Source: Methanolobus psychrophilus R15
GTDB taxonomy: Archaea; Halobacteriota; Methanosarcinia; Methanosarcinales; Methanosarcinaceae
Assembly (NCBI GenBank): GCA_000306725.1
Contig: CP003083.1
Coordinates: 1,364,001 to 1,428,000, forward strand
Reading direction: 5' to 3'
Length of the DNA stretch: 64,000 bases
Positions 26,833 through 36,578 of this stretch are shown here, piece by piece. The notes beneath the pieces were generated by a model, which made no database searches, was not told the DNA's origin, and saw nothing but the letters and a program-made list of their open reading frames with translations. Each line of letters opens with the position of its first letter. Position 1 is the first letter of the stretch. The translations under genes and the position numbers were made by a program.

Positions 26833-28032
26833 ATGGAAGTAAATCGCGGCATAGGGGAACAACTGGAAGACATTGGAGAGATAGATGTTGTTGTGGGAAT
26901 CCTTACAAAGAATGTAGAACCCACTATATTGCATGTAATGAATGTTGTAAGAGAGGGGATATTGCAATACCTTTCTCCCTACAATACACTGGTTGTTGTC
27001 TCAGATGGCTTTTCAACTGACAGGACAGCGGAACTTGCAGGCCTGTTCGAGCTGTCCCCGGTGAAAAAGATAGTTGTCGAGCAGATGGGAGTCCCTGGTA
27101 AGGGAGATGGAATACGCACGGTCATGGAAATTGCGCACAAGCTCAATTCCAAAGCGATTGCTTTTGTTGACGGGGACTTACTGTCGGTCAAGGGAGAATG
27201 GATACAGGAGATGGTCCGGCCTGTACTTTATGGCAGGACGGACCTTGTGGTGCCTTTCTATGTGCGCGACAAGTTCGACGGGGTTATCACGAACAACCTT
27301 GCATATCCTTTCACAAGAGCTTACTATGGTGCCGATATCCGGCAACCCATCGGAGGAGAATTCTGCATATCCAGCAAACTCATGGAAATATTACGCACCC
27401 ACCCTCTTTTTCCTTCGGACTTCGGAATAGACATATTCATTACTACCGTAGCATCCGCAGAGAAACGCAGGATAAGGGAGGCCATGCTTGGGTTAAAACT
27501 ACATGAATCAACTACAAAGTATGTAGACCCCGAATCCTCCCTGATACCAATGTTCAGGCAGGTGGTCAAAACAATGTTTGACCTTGCCGTTTACTATGAC
27601 GGAAAGAATCACAGGCCTGTGCCAACGGAAATTGCAGAAGTATCCGAATACTATGGGCCTGTGCCTGTTCCTGTGACTGTCAACAGGGAGAAAATGCTTG
27701 AGACAGTATCCAAAAGATACGGAGAATATTCCGATATTTACGAGAAACTGCTGCCAAAGGATGTCCTGAATCATCTGGGAGCTTTCCTTGAGGGAGAACA
27801 ATACCTTGATGCAGAGAGGTGGTCACGCATTGTATGGCTTATCTACAATGAATATTCAACGACATATGATGTCCGCCTGGTGGATGCGTTGAGGGTTATG
27901 TGGCTTACAAGGTTCATAGGGTTCTATAACGAGTGCAAGGACCTCAACTTCTCTGAAGCTGAAGCCTGGATCAGAGAGAACGCCATAATATTCGAAGAGA
28001 TAAAGAGCGAGGTAGCCGAAGAGGCAGCCTGA
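26833..28032 (+). CDS. gpgS: GpgS-like glycosyltransferase (glucosyl-3-phosphoglycerate synthase)
   Basis: A 399-residue GT-A fold glycosyltransferase (GT81-like). VVVSDGFSTDRTAEL, VPGKGDGIRTVM, A-F-V-D-G-D-L (metal-binding DxD) and QPIGGEFCIS are the hallmarks of glucosyl-3-phosphoglycerate synthases, which join NDP-glucose to 3-phosphoglycerate as the first step toward glucosylglycerate, a compatible solute of halotolerant methanogens such as Methanococcoides. The phosphatase GpgP is not next door. Mannosyl-3-phosphoglycerate synthase is a less likely alternative. Start ATG 26833; GTG 26824 is also open. Confidence 0.78.
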   Translation: MEVNRGIGEQLEDIGEIDVVVGILTKNVEPTILHVMNVVREGILQYLSPYNTLVVVSDGFSTDRTAELAGLFELSPVKKIVVEQMGVPGKGDGIRTVMEIAHKLNSKAIAFVDGDLLSVKGEWIQEMVRPVLYGRTDLVVPFYVRDKFDGVITNNLAYPFTRAYYGADIRQPIGGEFCISSKLMEILRTHPLFPSDFGIDIFITTVASAEKRRIREAMLGLKLHESTTKYVDPESSLIPMFRQVVKTMFDLAVYYDGKNHRPVPTEIAEVSEYYGPVPVPVTVNREKMLETVSKRYGEYSDIYEKLLPKDVLNHLGAFLEGEQYLDAERWSRIVWLIYNEYSTTYDVRLVDALRVMWLTRFIGFYNECKDLNFSEAEAWIRENAIIFEEIKSEVAEEAA

Positions 28033-28063
28033 GCAACGGCTTCAGTTGCATTATGAAAAAGGC

Positions 28064-28774
28064 CTACTTTTCCATTGCCTTTTTTCTCAGATCTTCCGGG
28101 AACTTCTCGATGGCATACCTCAAAGAGGTTCTCGGCATGACCGTCTTGTTTTTCAGCACATATTCGAATATTTCCTGCTGGTGCGCTTTACCTGCTTCCT
28201 TGAGCATCCACCCATAACCCTTGCACACAAGATCATCCTTATCCTCGAGTAGCCTGTCGGCTATCTCCAGGACATCTTCCAGGAATTTCCCGTTCCTGGC
28301 TGGCAGCACAAGAGTAACAGCTGCAGCCCTCCTGAACCATCGGTTCTCCGAGTCGGTCCACTGTTTGAGCCTGCCTATGTAGACTGGATAGGCTTCGATG
28401 AAAGCGGCAACCGAGTGATTGCAGAAGGTGTCGCATTTTGCCCAGTTGTTAACATATTTACCGATCCATTCTTCAAATATCTCAAAATCTTTTGGCTCAT
28501 AGGATTCCCTTAAATGGTAAACCCAGTCAAAAGCAACAGAGGATTCTTCAAAGATGTCTGATTCCAGAAGACGTTCGCATTGGGAGAATATATCCTGTTT
28601 GTTTTGGTCCTTTATCTGCCTGTAGTATTTATCTGCGATCCTGAGGACAATTGCAGCCTTTACACCATAACAGTTTATCCCTTCCTTGAAAAAACGTGCA
28701 GCTGAAGCTTTTGTCTTTTCATCTGCGTTTTGGGCCAGTTCCGCCCTTATACTCGATATGAGATCTTCATGCAT
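28064..28774 (-). CDS. DNA alkylation repair protein (AlkD-like)
   Basis: A 236-residue all-helical HEAT-like repeat protein of the AlkC/AlkD glycosylase superfamily. Recognisable blocks are YGVKAAIVLRIADKYY, WAKCDTFCNHSVAAF (the W-D/C-D segment lining the cleft), RRAAAVTLVLPAR, and WMLKEAGKAHQQEIFEYV near the C-terminus. AlkD flips and excises N3/N7 alkylated bases without a binding pocket. Convergent with the GpgS-like gene. Confidence 0.87.
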   Translation of the reverse strand: MHEDLISSIRAELAQNADEKTKASAARFFKEGINCYGVKAAIVLRIADKYYRQIKDQNKQDIFSQCERLLESDIFEESSVAFDWVYHLRESYEPKDFEIFEEWIGKYVNNWAKCDTFCNHSVAAFIEAYPVYIGRLKQWTDSENRWFRRAAAVTLVLPARNGKFLEDVLEIADRLLEDKDDLVCKGYGWMLKEAGKAHQQEIFEYVLKNKTVMPRTSLRYAIEKFPEDLRKKAMEK

Positions 28775-28856
28775 TTACTCGCCAGCCATGGTTTCTTTTG
28801 TAAAGATATGAGAAAGATGACACAAATGGTTAATACGGCTGACGGACGATATCCAC

Positions 28857-29771
28857 ATGGGGGAAACAATGGACAATACCAGCGAAATGAGGAGCAATAC
28901 CAGTAATGTCAGACAGATACTGAAGAGCGTACCAATCACCGAAGGAGCCGGAGTGCATCTGAAAAGGGCGTTCACTTCAAGCAGAGGTCCGGACCTGGAC
29001 CCGTTCCTTATGCTTGATGATTTCCACTCGGGCAATCAGAATGATTACAGGATGGGGTTCCCGTGGCATCCCCATCGTGGTATGGAAACGATAACCTATA
29101 TGATTTCCGGGATTGTGGAGCACAGGGACAGCCTCGGGAACAAAGGCACGATAGGCCCCGGCGACATACAGTGGATGACCGCGGGCAGCGGCATAATACA
29201 CCAGGAAATGCCAAAAGGAAATGAGAAAGGCGAACTGTGGGGACTGCAATTGTGGACCAACCTTCCTGCAACTCATAAGATGATGCCTCCCAGATACAGG
29301 GAAATTAAAAGCGAACAGATACCCTCAGTGCATACAATGAACGGCACCGTGGTCAAAGTGATATGCGGAAATGTCGATGGGATGCACGGCCCTGTTAAGG
29401 ATATCATGACTGAGATAGAATATCTGGACGTGAATATCCCTGCTGATGCCTCCTTCAGGCATCCCACGCAGCCGGAAAATACTATTCTGGCATACGTTCT
29501 GGAAGGAGAGGGTTATTTCGATCCGGAAAGTATCTCATTTGCAGGGAGTGAGAGCCTTGTCATATTTAAGAGCGATTACTGGATAGAAGTAAAAGCAGCA
29601 GACAAAGGCGTAAGGTTCCTGCTGCTTTCCGGCAAACCACTGAATGAGCCTGTGGCATGGCGCGGGCCGGTAGTGATGAATACGGAAGAAGAGTTAAGGC
29701 AGGCTTTTGAGGACTATAGGGAGGACAGGTTCGTAAAGGGGGAAGCCCATTTTACAGAAAGCTCACAATAA
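28857..29771 (+). CDS. Pirin family protein
   Basis: A 304-residue bicupin. The metal-binding signature is present: G-F-P-W-H-P-H-R-G-M-E-T-I-T-Y near residue 63 and H-Q-E-M-P near 120; SSRGPDLDPFLMLDDF matches the pirin N-terminus. Bacterial and archaeal pirins act as quercetinases or redox regulators; the role here is unknown. It is divergent from the AlkD-like gene (82 bp). Confidence 0.92.
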   Translation: MGETMDNTSEMRSNTSNVRQILKSVPITEGAGVHLKRAFTSSRGPDLDPFLMLDDFHSGNQNDYRMGFPWHPHRGMETITYMISGIVEHRDSLGNKGTIGPGDIQWMTAGSGIIHQEMPKGNEKGELWGLQLWTNLPATHKMMPPRYREIKSEQIPSVHTMNGTVVKVICGNVDGMHGPVKDIMTEIEYLDVNIPADASFRHPTQPENTILAYVLEGEGYFDPESISFAGSESLVIFKSDYWIEVKAADKGVRFLLLSGKPLNEPVAWRGPVVMNTEEELRQAFEDYREDRFVKGEAHFTESSQ

Positions 29772-29779
29772 AGCTCCCA

Positions 29780-30556
29780 TCAAAACCAAGATGGCATAAA
29801 ATCAATATTCGTAAATCCTCCAAGTATCAGGAAGCCTATGATCAATGGTTGATGCACCAGGTAAATAAAAAGTGAGTTCCTGCCCAGGTAACCAAACAGT
29901 CTCACCAGAGGATAATTTTCAAGGTCACGTATCCTGAACTGCCTCCTATAACCACGGTACAGGATGTTTCCGGCTGAAACACCCAGGAGGACCAGGCCAA
30001 ACCAGGGAATTAAAGGAACGTAATCTATGGAATAAAAACCGTAGGGCCTGAAGCCAAGCCAGAGCAGCCAGGGAAAATCAACATATGCACCTTCTGCAAA
30101 AAAACCTATGAAAAGGATTGCCAGACCTACGAACAGAGGCTTCAGCTGAAATTTGAGAAAAGGATATGCCAAGATAATAGAAACGCCTATCAGGTGGAGT
30201 ATCCCGAAATAGATGGTGCCGCGGGGAAGCAATGTGCCTGTGACAAAGGTAATGACAAGTCCCCATGAGAATATAGCAGCACCCCTTCTAACATATTTGG
30301 GAAATAGACTACGATTTTCACTTTTACGATTCTTTTCCCGGGAATAACTAAGAGTGAGGGACAGACCTACAAGGAAAATGAAAGTCATAGAAGCACTTCT
30401 TCCTATTATCAGCAGGATACCTGAATTTACATCCAGTTCGTATATGCCTAAAGATCTCAGATCATAAAAAAAGTGGTATATAACCATCAGGATAATTGCA
30501 ACACCACGGAAAGCATCAACCTCCCAGAAGCGAGTTTGGAGAGTGTTGTCCATGGT
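29780..30556 (-). CDS. DUF1624 / HGSNAT-like membrane acyltransferase
   Basis: A multi-pass membrane protein of about 258 residues. FWEVDAFRGVAIILMVIYHFFYDL is the signature of the heparan-alpha-glucosaminide N-acetyltransferase catalytic domain family (DUF1624), with the conserved R-G and Y-H-x-x-Y-D. Seven or so hydrophobic helices follow and IYLVHQPLIIGFL near the end is also conserved. Probably acylates cell-envelope sugars from the cytoplasmic side (inference). The start at ATG 30556 is preferred to the frame opening at 30589, which would nearly touch the upstream gene. Confidence 0.8.
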   Translation of the reverse strand, partial: TMDNTLQTRFWEVDAFRGVAIILMVIYHFFYDLRSLGIYELDVNSGILLIIGRSASMTFIFLVGLSLTLSYSREKNRKSENRSLFPKYVRRGAAIFSWGLVITFVTGTLLPRGTIYFGILHLIGVSIILAYPFLKFQLKPLFVGLAILFIGFFAEGAYVDFPWLLWLGFRPYGFYSIDYVPLIPWFGLVLLGVSAGNILYRGYRRQFRIRDLENYPLVRLFGYLGRNSLFIYLVHQPLIIGFLILGGFTNIDFMPSWF

Positions 30557-30591
30557 TTGCCTCGGTATTGATGAACCTGGCACTGTCATCT

Positions 30592-31062
30592 TTACTTTCG
30601 GTCCTTGTCTTTGTCCCTTTTGAACATGGAAGACAGATGCAGCGCATAGGTGCCATCTTCTTTTATCGCCATTACTATTTCCTTGCGATCGAAAAGGGAT
30701 TCAAGGTTCAGCTCGTAGGAACCCGGGCCCAGTATGCGCACGGATTCCACACGTTCGCCTTCATCTTCCGAGATGCTTCGGTCTTTTTTCTCAGGACCGA
30801 TTATCTCATCGATCTCCCGTATTATCTTCCCTGCAGACTTATCTTCAGGCTTGTGTCCTGAACTCTCATCTATTATTGCATGGTGTCCGGTCTCTTTCTC
30901 AGCCTCACCTGCATCATCTTCAGATGCCTCTTTTTCAGCTGGCTCCGTTTCTTCCTCCTTTACATAGAGGAACTTGTTCCAACCGCAGCTAGGACAGCCG
31001 CTAAGTATAACGGGAGCACCGTCGTCGAATATAGATTCACATCGTGTGCACTTGTGAGGCAT
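30592..31062 (-). CDS. Zinc-ribbon protein (OapC/COG3364-like)
   Basis: A 156-residue protein. The N-terminus PHKCTRCESIFDDGA..LSGCPSCGWNKFLYV is a four-Cys zinc ribbon found in an archaea-specific family (COG3364, named OapC/ArvC in haloarchaea). A strongly acidic, Glu-rich middle (about 36-95) links to a conserved C-terminal domain (RILGPGSYELNLESLFDRKEIVMA). It may act with origin- or RNA-binding partners, but this is knowledge of the family in haloarchaea and not shown here. Same strand as the next gene. Confidence 0.75.
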   Translation of the reverse strand: MPHKCTRCESIFDDGAPVILSGCPSCGWNKFLYVKEEETEPAEKEASEDDAGEAEKETGHHAIIDESSGHKPEDKSAGKIIREIDEIIGPEKKDRSISEDEGERVESVRILGPGSYELNLESLFDRKEIVMAIKEDGTYALHLSSMFKRDKDKDRK

Positions 31063-31132
31063 GGTTCACCGGATTATATAAGCACTATGTAGATTAAAAT
31101 CCTTGCGATAATCTGCAAATCAGGATAAGACA

Positions 31133-31996
31133 TCACTTTTTAAGGTATCTTCCTATAAGCAGATCGAGTTTTCTCCTGGTTTCATAAGATATCACCTCTG
31201 GAGATGTTGTGATGGCTCCTGCCAGGGCATTCTTGCACATGCAGTTCTGCTGCAGGCTTATCTTTTCGATGGCTTCCACAATGATATCCTTTACAGCGAC
31301 TTCGTTTCTTACAGCGTTCTCAATGACCTTTTCGATTGTGACATCTTCCTCGCTCCACACATCGTAGTCTGTCACGGTGGCTATCATGGAATAGCATATC
31401 TCTGCCTCACGTGCCAGTTTAGCCTCAGGTATTGCTGTCATGCCTATAATATCAAAGCCCAAAGACTGGTACACCCTGGACTCTGCCCGTGTCGAGAACT
31501 GTGGGCCTTCCATGCACACGTAAGTTCCACCTTCTTTTACACTATAGCCTTTGGACCTGGCAATATCCACAAGGGAGGATGACATCTCAGGGCAGAAAGG
31601 GTCGGCAAAACCTATGTGTGCTACGATGCCATCTTCAAAGAATGTGGAAGGCCTTGATCTTGTGCGGTCATATATCTGATCCGGAATGACAATGTCCAGC
31701 GGAGCCAGTTCCTTTTTCAGGCTCCCAACAGCAGATGCGGCTATTATGCGTCTGACACCCAGTTTCTTCAGCGCAAAGATATTTGCTCTTGAGTTGAGCT
31801 CGGACGGAGATATCCTGTGCCCGGTGCCATGCCTTGGCAGAAAACACACATTCTTGTCACCATGTTCACCTATAGTGATCGAGTCAGATGGCTTTCCAAA
31901 GGGAGTGTCGATATCGACAGTTCGAACCTTGTCCAGCATATTGGTATCGTAGATACCGCTTCCACCTATGATTGCAATATCGGCTTTTTCATTCAT
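31133..31996 (-). CDS. mtnP: S-methyl-5'-thioadenosine/thioinosine phosphorylase
   Basis: A 287-residue nucleoside phosphorylase. ADIAIIGGSGIYD at the start, F-L-P-R-H-G-x-G-H, ICTG-like CMEGPQFSTRAES (purine site) and IGMTAIPEAKLAREAEICY (ribose/phosphate site) define the MTAP branch. In methanogens the enzyme often prefers methylthioinosine. ATG 31996 is preferred; the upstream 20 residues overlap the preceding gene's region and do not resemble the family. It follows the phosphoribosyltransferase by 31 bp, a purine salvage pair. Confidence 0.9.
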   Translation of the reverse strand: MNEKADIAIIGGSGIYDTNMLDKVRTVDIDTPFGKPSDSITIGEHGDKNVCFLPRHGTGHRISPSELNSRANIFALKKLGVRRIIAASAVGSLKKELAPLDIVIPDQIYDRTRSRPSTFFEDGIVAHIGFADPFCPEMSSSLVDIARSKGYSVKEGGTYVCMEGPQFSTRAESRVYQSLGFDIIGMTAIPEAKLAREAEICYSMIATVTDYDVWSEEDVTIEKVIENAVRNEVAVKDIIVEAIEKISLQQNCMCKNALAGAITTSPEVISYETRRKLDLLIGRYLKK

Positions 31997-32027
31997 GAAA
32001 TTCCTTTCCTTTTGCTTCCTGGAACGC

Positions 32028-32732
32028 TCAGGCCAGTCCCCAGGTATGTTTCCCATTCTCCACTGTTTGCTTTACAATTCCCCTGCGGGTCATCTCGGCC
32101 ATGATCTCCGGGAGCCTGCCGGGCTGCGCTATCTCAAAAGAGAAGGAATCCAGCGAATGATACACATAAAGTCCATGCCTTATCGAAGGGATGTCCCATG
32201 ACGATCGGTTTTCCTTTGCCATGAGCCTGGAGATGATGTCCATCATGTCCTCCATAAAGTTCCACGGATAGACTACCCAGGCCCACTCCTCAAGGCGCTC
32301 ACCACAGTAATCAGGGTCAAAAACAGAGCACTCAAGATATTGCAGTGTTGCTGTCCTGACCTCCTTTGGATGCTGCTTCATAACATATTCCCTAGAATGC
32401 AGGAGACTTTTGCCAGTGTCAGCTATATCGTCAACAATGAGCACGTTCTTTCCCATCACGGAATTATCTGCCAGAGGGTATCTTATCAGTGGCTCATTGC
32501 CTGCGAGTGCTGTCCCGATGTAGTGCTCTATCTTAAGACTTGTCAGGTCATCCAGTCCCAGGAAGTCACATAGCACACGCCCGCCAAACCAGCCGCCTCT
32601 TGCAAGAGCGATTATCATGTCGGGCTGGTAGCCAGAAGTTTTTACCTGGTCTGCAACTTCTCTGCACAGGTCGTAAATATAATCCCAGTTAGTAACTACA
32701 CATTTGAACTTATCAGGCAATGCCATTTCCAT
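32028..32732 (-). CDS. Purine phosphoribosyltransferase
   Basis: A 234-residue type I phosphoribosyltransferase. The PRPP motif is V-L-I-V-D-D-I-A-D-T-G-K-S (about 119-131); MIIALARGGWFGGRVLCDFLG is the loop typical of the archaeal hypoxanthine/xanthine-guanine branch. It salvages a free purine base with PRPP. Paired with mtnP, so the base released from methylthioinosine or methylthioadenosine is the likely substrate (inference). The C-terminal 50 residues form an extra winged-helix-like segment (LPEIMAEMTRRGIVKQT). Confidence 0.88.
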   Translation of the reverse strand: MEMALPDKFKCVVTNWDYIYDLCREVADQVKTSGYQPDMIIALARGGWFGGRVLCDFLGLDDLTSLKIEHYIGTALAGNEPLIRYPLADNSVMGKNVLIVDDIADTGKSLLHSREYVMKQHPKEVRTATLQYLECSVFDPDYCGERLEEWAWVVYPWNFMEDMMDIISRLMAKENRSSWDIPSIRHGLYVYHSLDSFSFEIAQPGRLPEIMAEMTRRGIVKQTVENGKHTWGLA

Positions 32733-32861
32733 TTCCTCCGGATTTAGATATATTTAGACAGAAATTGCATATATTCTTTCGCTTTTCCTTAATCATACGC
32801 AACCTTTATCTGTAATGATACTCTTTTTAGGGGTACTCTTACGAATTGAAGCAATAACCGA

Positions 32862-32936
32862 AGCGGGGTGGGGTAGCCAGGAGATCCCGACGGGCTCATA
32901 ACCCGTAGACCGATGGTTCGAATCCATCCCCCGCTA
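32862..32936 (+). tRNA. Initiator tRNA-Met (CAT)
   Basis: A full cloverleaf: acceptor AGCGGGG (32862-32868) / CCCCGCT, anticodon stem ACGGG / CCCGT around loop CTCATAA, T stem GATGG / CCATC with loop TTCGAAT, discriminator A at 32936; CCA not encoded. The A1-U72 acceptor pair and the GGG/CCC in the anticodon stem mark it as the archaeal initiator. A TATA-like AACCTTTATC lies at 32801-32810. Confidence 0.95.
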
Positions 32937-33065
32937 CTTCTTTTCAATTCCTTGTTTTTTGGTACCATGTAATCTGCAGTACAGGGACTGGTTTCACAAC
33001 AATGTTAAATATGAACTGCCCATTTATTAGAACTAAAAGAGAGACAGGATGATCCTTAAATGGTT

Positions 33066-34379
33066 ATGGATAAATTAGGGAGTTCCTTGCAGGATGCCCT
33101 CAAGAAACTGGTAAAATCAGGACGTATTGATGAACGAACTGTGACCGAGGTAGTCAAGGACATTCAGAGAGCCCTGCTCCAGGCAGATGTCAATGTCAAG
33201 CTAGTTATGGAGATGTCAAAGCACATCAAAGAGCGTGCGCTCCATGAAGAGGTCCCATCGGGCATGAGCCCGCGGGAGCACGTGCTGAGGATCGTCTACC
33301 AGGAACTCATCAATATCATCGGAAAAAGCACAGATATCCCCCTCAAGCCCCAGAAGATAATGATGATAGGGCTGCAGGGTAGCGGTAAGACCACAACCAC
33401 ATCCAAGCTGGCCCGCTATTTCCAGAGAAAAGGACTGAGACCTGCAGTTATATGCGCCGATACGTTCAGGCCGGGTGCTTACCAGCAACTTAAGACACTA
33501 TGTACCAAACTCGATGTCGCATTCTACGGAGAAGAGGGCAATCCTGATGCTGTAGGCATAGTTGAAAGAGGCCTTAAGGAATTCCATAAATCCGACGTCA
33601 TCATTGTAGACACTGCGGGACGGCACTCCCTTGAGAAAGACCTTATCAAGGAAATGGAAGACATACATGCAATGGCACAGCCGGATTATAAGTTGCTTGT
33701 GCTTGATGGTGCTATCGGGCAACAGGCTAGCGAGCAGGCCCGTACGTTCAATGAATCTATCGGGATATCCGGAGTTATAATTTCCAAGCTCGATGGTACC
33801 GCAAAGGGTGGCGGTGCTCTTTCCGCAGTATCCGAGACAAATTCCTCAATAGCCTTTATCGGAGTCGGGGAAACGCCTGAGGACCTTGAGAAGTTCGAAC
33901 CTGACAGGTTCATCTCTAGGTTACTTGGGATGGGCGATATCAAGAGCCTTATCGAAAAAGCAGAAGAGACACTGGCAGACGAGGAACTCGATGTACAGTC
34001 CATGATGATGGGCCGGTTCACTCTCAAGGACATGTACAAGCAGCTCGAGAGTCTGAATAAGCTCGGACCCATGAAGCAGATCATGCAGATGCTCCCTCTT
34101 GGAGGACTCGGGGCAAAGATACCCGAGGACGCGTACCAGGTCACTGGTGACAAGCTCAAGCGCTACAGGATATTGATGGACTCCATGACCGAAGAGGAAA
34201 TGCTCAATCCCAGGGTTATTGGCAGTTCCCGCATAAAGAGGATAGCCATTGGTTCAGGATCCAGTGCAGAGGATGTGAGGGAACTTCTCAAGTATCACAA
34301 GATGATGCAGACCGCCATGAAAGGATTCCGCGGCGGCAAGTTCAACATGCAGAAAATGATGAAGAAAATGGGAATGTGA
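33066..34379 (+). CDS. srp54: Signal recognition particle protein SRP54
   Basis: A 437-residue SRP GTPase. N domain (1-90), G domain with G1 [31 protein letters not shown] (G3) and [10 protein letters not shown] (G4/closing), and a Met-rich M domain from about 295 ([16 protein letters not shown]-terminal [10 protein letters not shown]) that binds 7S RNA helix 8 and signal peptides. ATG 33060 and 33066 are both possible. It targets ribosomes to the membrane. Convergent with guaAA, with 1 bp between stops. Confidence 0.97.
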   Translation: MDKLGSSLQDALKKLVKSGRIDERTVTEVVKDIQRALLQADVNVKLVMEMSKHIKERALHEEVPSGMSPREHVLRIVYQELINIIGKSTDIPLKPQKIMMIGLQGSGKTTTTSKLARYFQRKGLRPAVICADTFRPGAYQQLKTLCTKLDVAFYGEEGNPDAVGIVERGLKEFHKSDVIIVDTAGRHSLEKDLIKEMEDIHAMAQPDYKLLVLDGAIGQQASEQARTFNESIGISGVIISKLDGTAKGGGALSAVSETNSSIAFIGVGETPEDLEKFEPDRFISRLLGMGDIKSLIEKAEETLADEELDVQSMMMGRFTLKDMYKQLESLNKLGPMKQIMQMLPLGGLGAKIPEDAYQVTGDKLKRYRILMDSMTEEEMLNPRVIGSSRIKRIAIGSGSSAEDVRELLKYHKMMQTAMKGFRGGKFNMQKMMKKMGM

Positions 34380-34380
34380 G

Positions 34381-34950
34381 TTAATATTTCTCACATACCT
34401 CAAGGAAATTCGTCAGAAGCTTTTCCCCTTTTTCAGTATGTGCGACTTCGGGATGCCACTGCACTCCGTAAATAGGCCTTTCAGAATGTTTCATGGCCTC
34501 GATCTCGCAGATCGGGGACCTTGCGAGCCTTATGAAATCCTCTGGCAGCACGCTTACCTCATCTGCATGGGAAGCCCATACATGCGTTCTGGGGCCAAGC
34601 CCTCTGAGGATATCATCCTCGTCAATGATCTCAATCTCCACATCAGCATACCCTCCCGAGCTACCCTGACGGACCTCGCCGCCGAATGTGCTGGCTATTA
34701 CCTGGTGACCAAGGCAAATGCCCAGTATAGGAATGTCGATACTTTCCAGATACTCCGCACAGTTGCCAGCCCGCTCCATGGTGGGCCCGCCGCTCAATAT
34801 TAATCCGTCCGGCTCCAAGTCCAGTATATCTTCAACCGAAGTTGTGTTTGTGATCATCCCGGTCTCCATATCAAGGTCTCGGACCGCACGGTGAATAAGA
34901 TGGCAGAACTGGCCATAATTGTTGATTACAAGGATCTTCAATGTTCTCAT
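34381..34950 (-). CDS. guaAA: GMP synthase subunit A (glutamine amidotransferase)
   Basis: A 189-residue class I glutamine amidotransferase. Catalytic Cys in L-G-I-C-L-G-H-Q, catalytic His-x-Glu in W-H-P-E-V near the C-terminus, and [10 protein letters not shown] oxyanion loop. It feeds ammonia to GuaAB (7196-8113). The split and distant layout is normal in archaea. The 219-bp gap upstream (34951-35169) contains promoters for both divergent genes and no gene. Confidence 0.95.
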   Translation of the reverse strand: MRTLKILVINNYGQFCHLIHRAVRDLDMETGMITNTTSVEDILDLEPDGLILSGGPTMERAGNCAEYLESIDIPILGICLGHQVIASTFGGEVRQGSSGGYADVEIEIIDEDDILRGLGPRTHVWASHADEVSVLPEDFIRLARSPICEIEAMKHSERPIYGVQWHPEVAHTEKGEKLLTNFLEVCEKY

Positions 34951-35169
34951 GTGTTCGACCTTTTTTATGATAATATTATGAGGATATTTAAAGATGATAG
35001 GATAATATTGTTGCTATTGTAACTCACGATATAAGACAGTTTCATATTCCACCTATCTAAGAAACATAGTATTAAGTAAATCGAGATACAAACTATATCA
35101 GGAAGAGATTTTCCATATAATGGTAAATATAATTAGTCTATTTACCGTACGATATAGAGAGGAATTGTT

Positions 35170-36537
35170 TTGGAAATAAGAACCACAGGTATTCCTGGTC
35201 TGGATAAGGTACTCGGGGGAGGTATTCCCCGGCCTTCAACCCTGCTTATCGCCGGAAACCCTGGTACCGGAAGAACCACACTGGGGATACAGAGCCTTTG
35301 CTATGCCGCCGCAAGAGGAGAAAAGGTACTGTATGTGTGTCCTACATCAAGATCAGAAAAATCCGTAAGAGAAGCATTATCAGGATATGATTTCTATGAT
35401 GATTCACTCAATATCCGTACCTATAGTATAGGGTCGGTCGAAAGAGACCCTCTTACAATGTTGGTCGACCTTGGAAACGCTGTCGCAAATATGAAGCCAG
35501 ACATGGTAATGATAGACCCGGTTACTCCGATAGGCTTTGGTTTCGCTGAAGCGGAGAGAAGAAGGTTCATGTATTCACTCAACACCGCCATGAACGAGTG
35601 GAACGCTATTGTATTCATGACAGGCACGATGACAACCACTGAGGTCTGCAGGTCGGTCATCAGTGATATCGCTGATGGCGTGATATACCTGTCCCAGAAG
35701 ATAGGGCGGGTGCACAATGACCGCCGCCTCAAAGTGGTCAAGTTCAGTAGTGTCAATTACCTTGATGGAGAGCACTCTTTTGAGATAACTGGCTCAGGAG
35801 CAAACATCTATCCCCGGATGGAATACCTGGTTACCGATAATTACACAGATTCAGAGAGGACAGGATTTGGAATACCTCTGCTGGATGGATTTCTCGGGGG
35901 AGGACTTTTTAAGGGATCTTCGACGCTCCTGGCAGGTAACACAGGCACTGGTAAGACCTTGTTCGGACTGCAGTTCATTGTGCATGGCGCGATGAACGGG
36001 GAACCCGGGATAATAAGCAGTTTCGAGGAAACTCCCCAGGAATTGAGACGTTATGCGGCAAATGCAGGAATGGACCTTAAAGGGCTGGAGGAAACGGGCA
36101 TGATAAGTATAATACATACTTCCCCTTCAGAGGTCAATGCATGCAAGCAGGCAATACAGCTTAAGGAAGCCATTGAAGAAACAGGCGCAAAGAGGATACT
36201 CCTTGACGATATCTCAGGTTTTGACTACATTTTTAAAGACAGCATTGAGAAGAGAGAGCATATCTCAAACCTCATCCGACTCTTTAAGAACAAGGAAGTG
36301 ACTTCCATGTTCATCAGCAGCAACCAGGCAACAGGGACCGATTCACTTGCTCCGTCAACTCCCATTTCAGCAATCGTTGATAATCTTCTACTTCTCAGGC
36401 ATACGGAAGATATGGAAGAGATAAAAAAATCATTCTACATTTTAAAGAGCCATGGCACCGACCATGAAAAGCGCCTTATAGGATATGATGTCACTGGAGA
36501 AGGGATCAGAATCTCCGATTTTCAAAAAGATGCCTGA
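35170..36537 (+). CDS. KaiC-like RecA-superfamily ATPase (two domains)
   Basis: A 455-residue tandem KaiC-type ATPase starting at a TTG (Shine-Dalgarno GAGG at 35158-35161). Domain 1 begins TGIPGLDKVLGGGIP with a Walker A G-N-P-G-T-G-R-T in which the invariant Lys is Arg. Domain 2 begins GFGIPLLDGFLGGGLF with canonical G-N-T-G-T-G-K-T and the catalytic-Glu pair in SFEETPQEL. Archaeal KaiC paralogues act in signalling and archaellum control. The clock phospho-sites are not recognisable. Monocistronic. Confidence 0.88.
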   Translation: MEIRTTGIPGLDKVLGGGIPRPSTLLIAGNPGTGRTTLGIQSLCYAAARGEKVLYVCPTSRSEKSVREALSGYDFYDDSLNIRTYSIGSVERDPLTMLVDLGNAVANMKPDMVMIDPVTPIGFGFAEAERRRFMYSLNTAMNEWNAIVFMTGTMTTTEVCRSVISDIADGVIYLSQKIGRVHNDRRLKVVKFSSVNYLDGEHSFEITGSGANIYPRMEYLVTDNYTDSERTGFGIPLLDGFLGGGLFKGSSTLLAGNTGTGKTLFGLQFIVHGAMNGEPGIISSFEETPQELRRYAANAGMDLKGLEETGMISIIHTSPSEVNACKQAIQLKEAIEETGAKRILLDDISGFDYIFKDSIEKREHISNLIRLFKNKEVTSMFISSNQATGTDSLAPSTPISAIVDNLLLLRHTEDMEEIKKSFYILKSHGTDHEKRLIGYDVTGEGIRISDFQKDA

Positions 36538-36578
36538 AAGGTAGTTTATCAAAGCCTTCTGCAGTACTGCGCAAAAGA

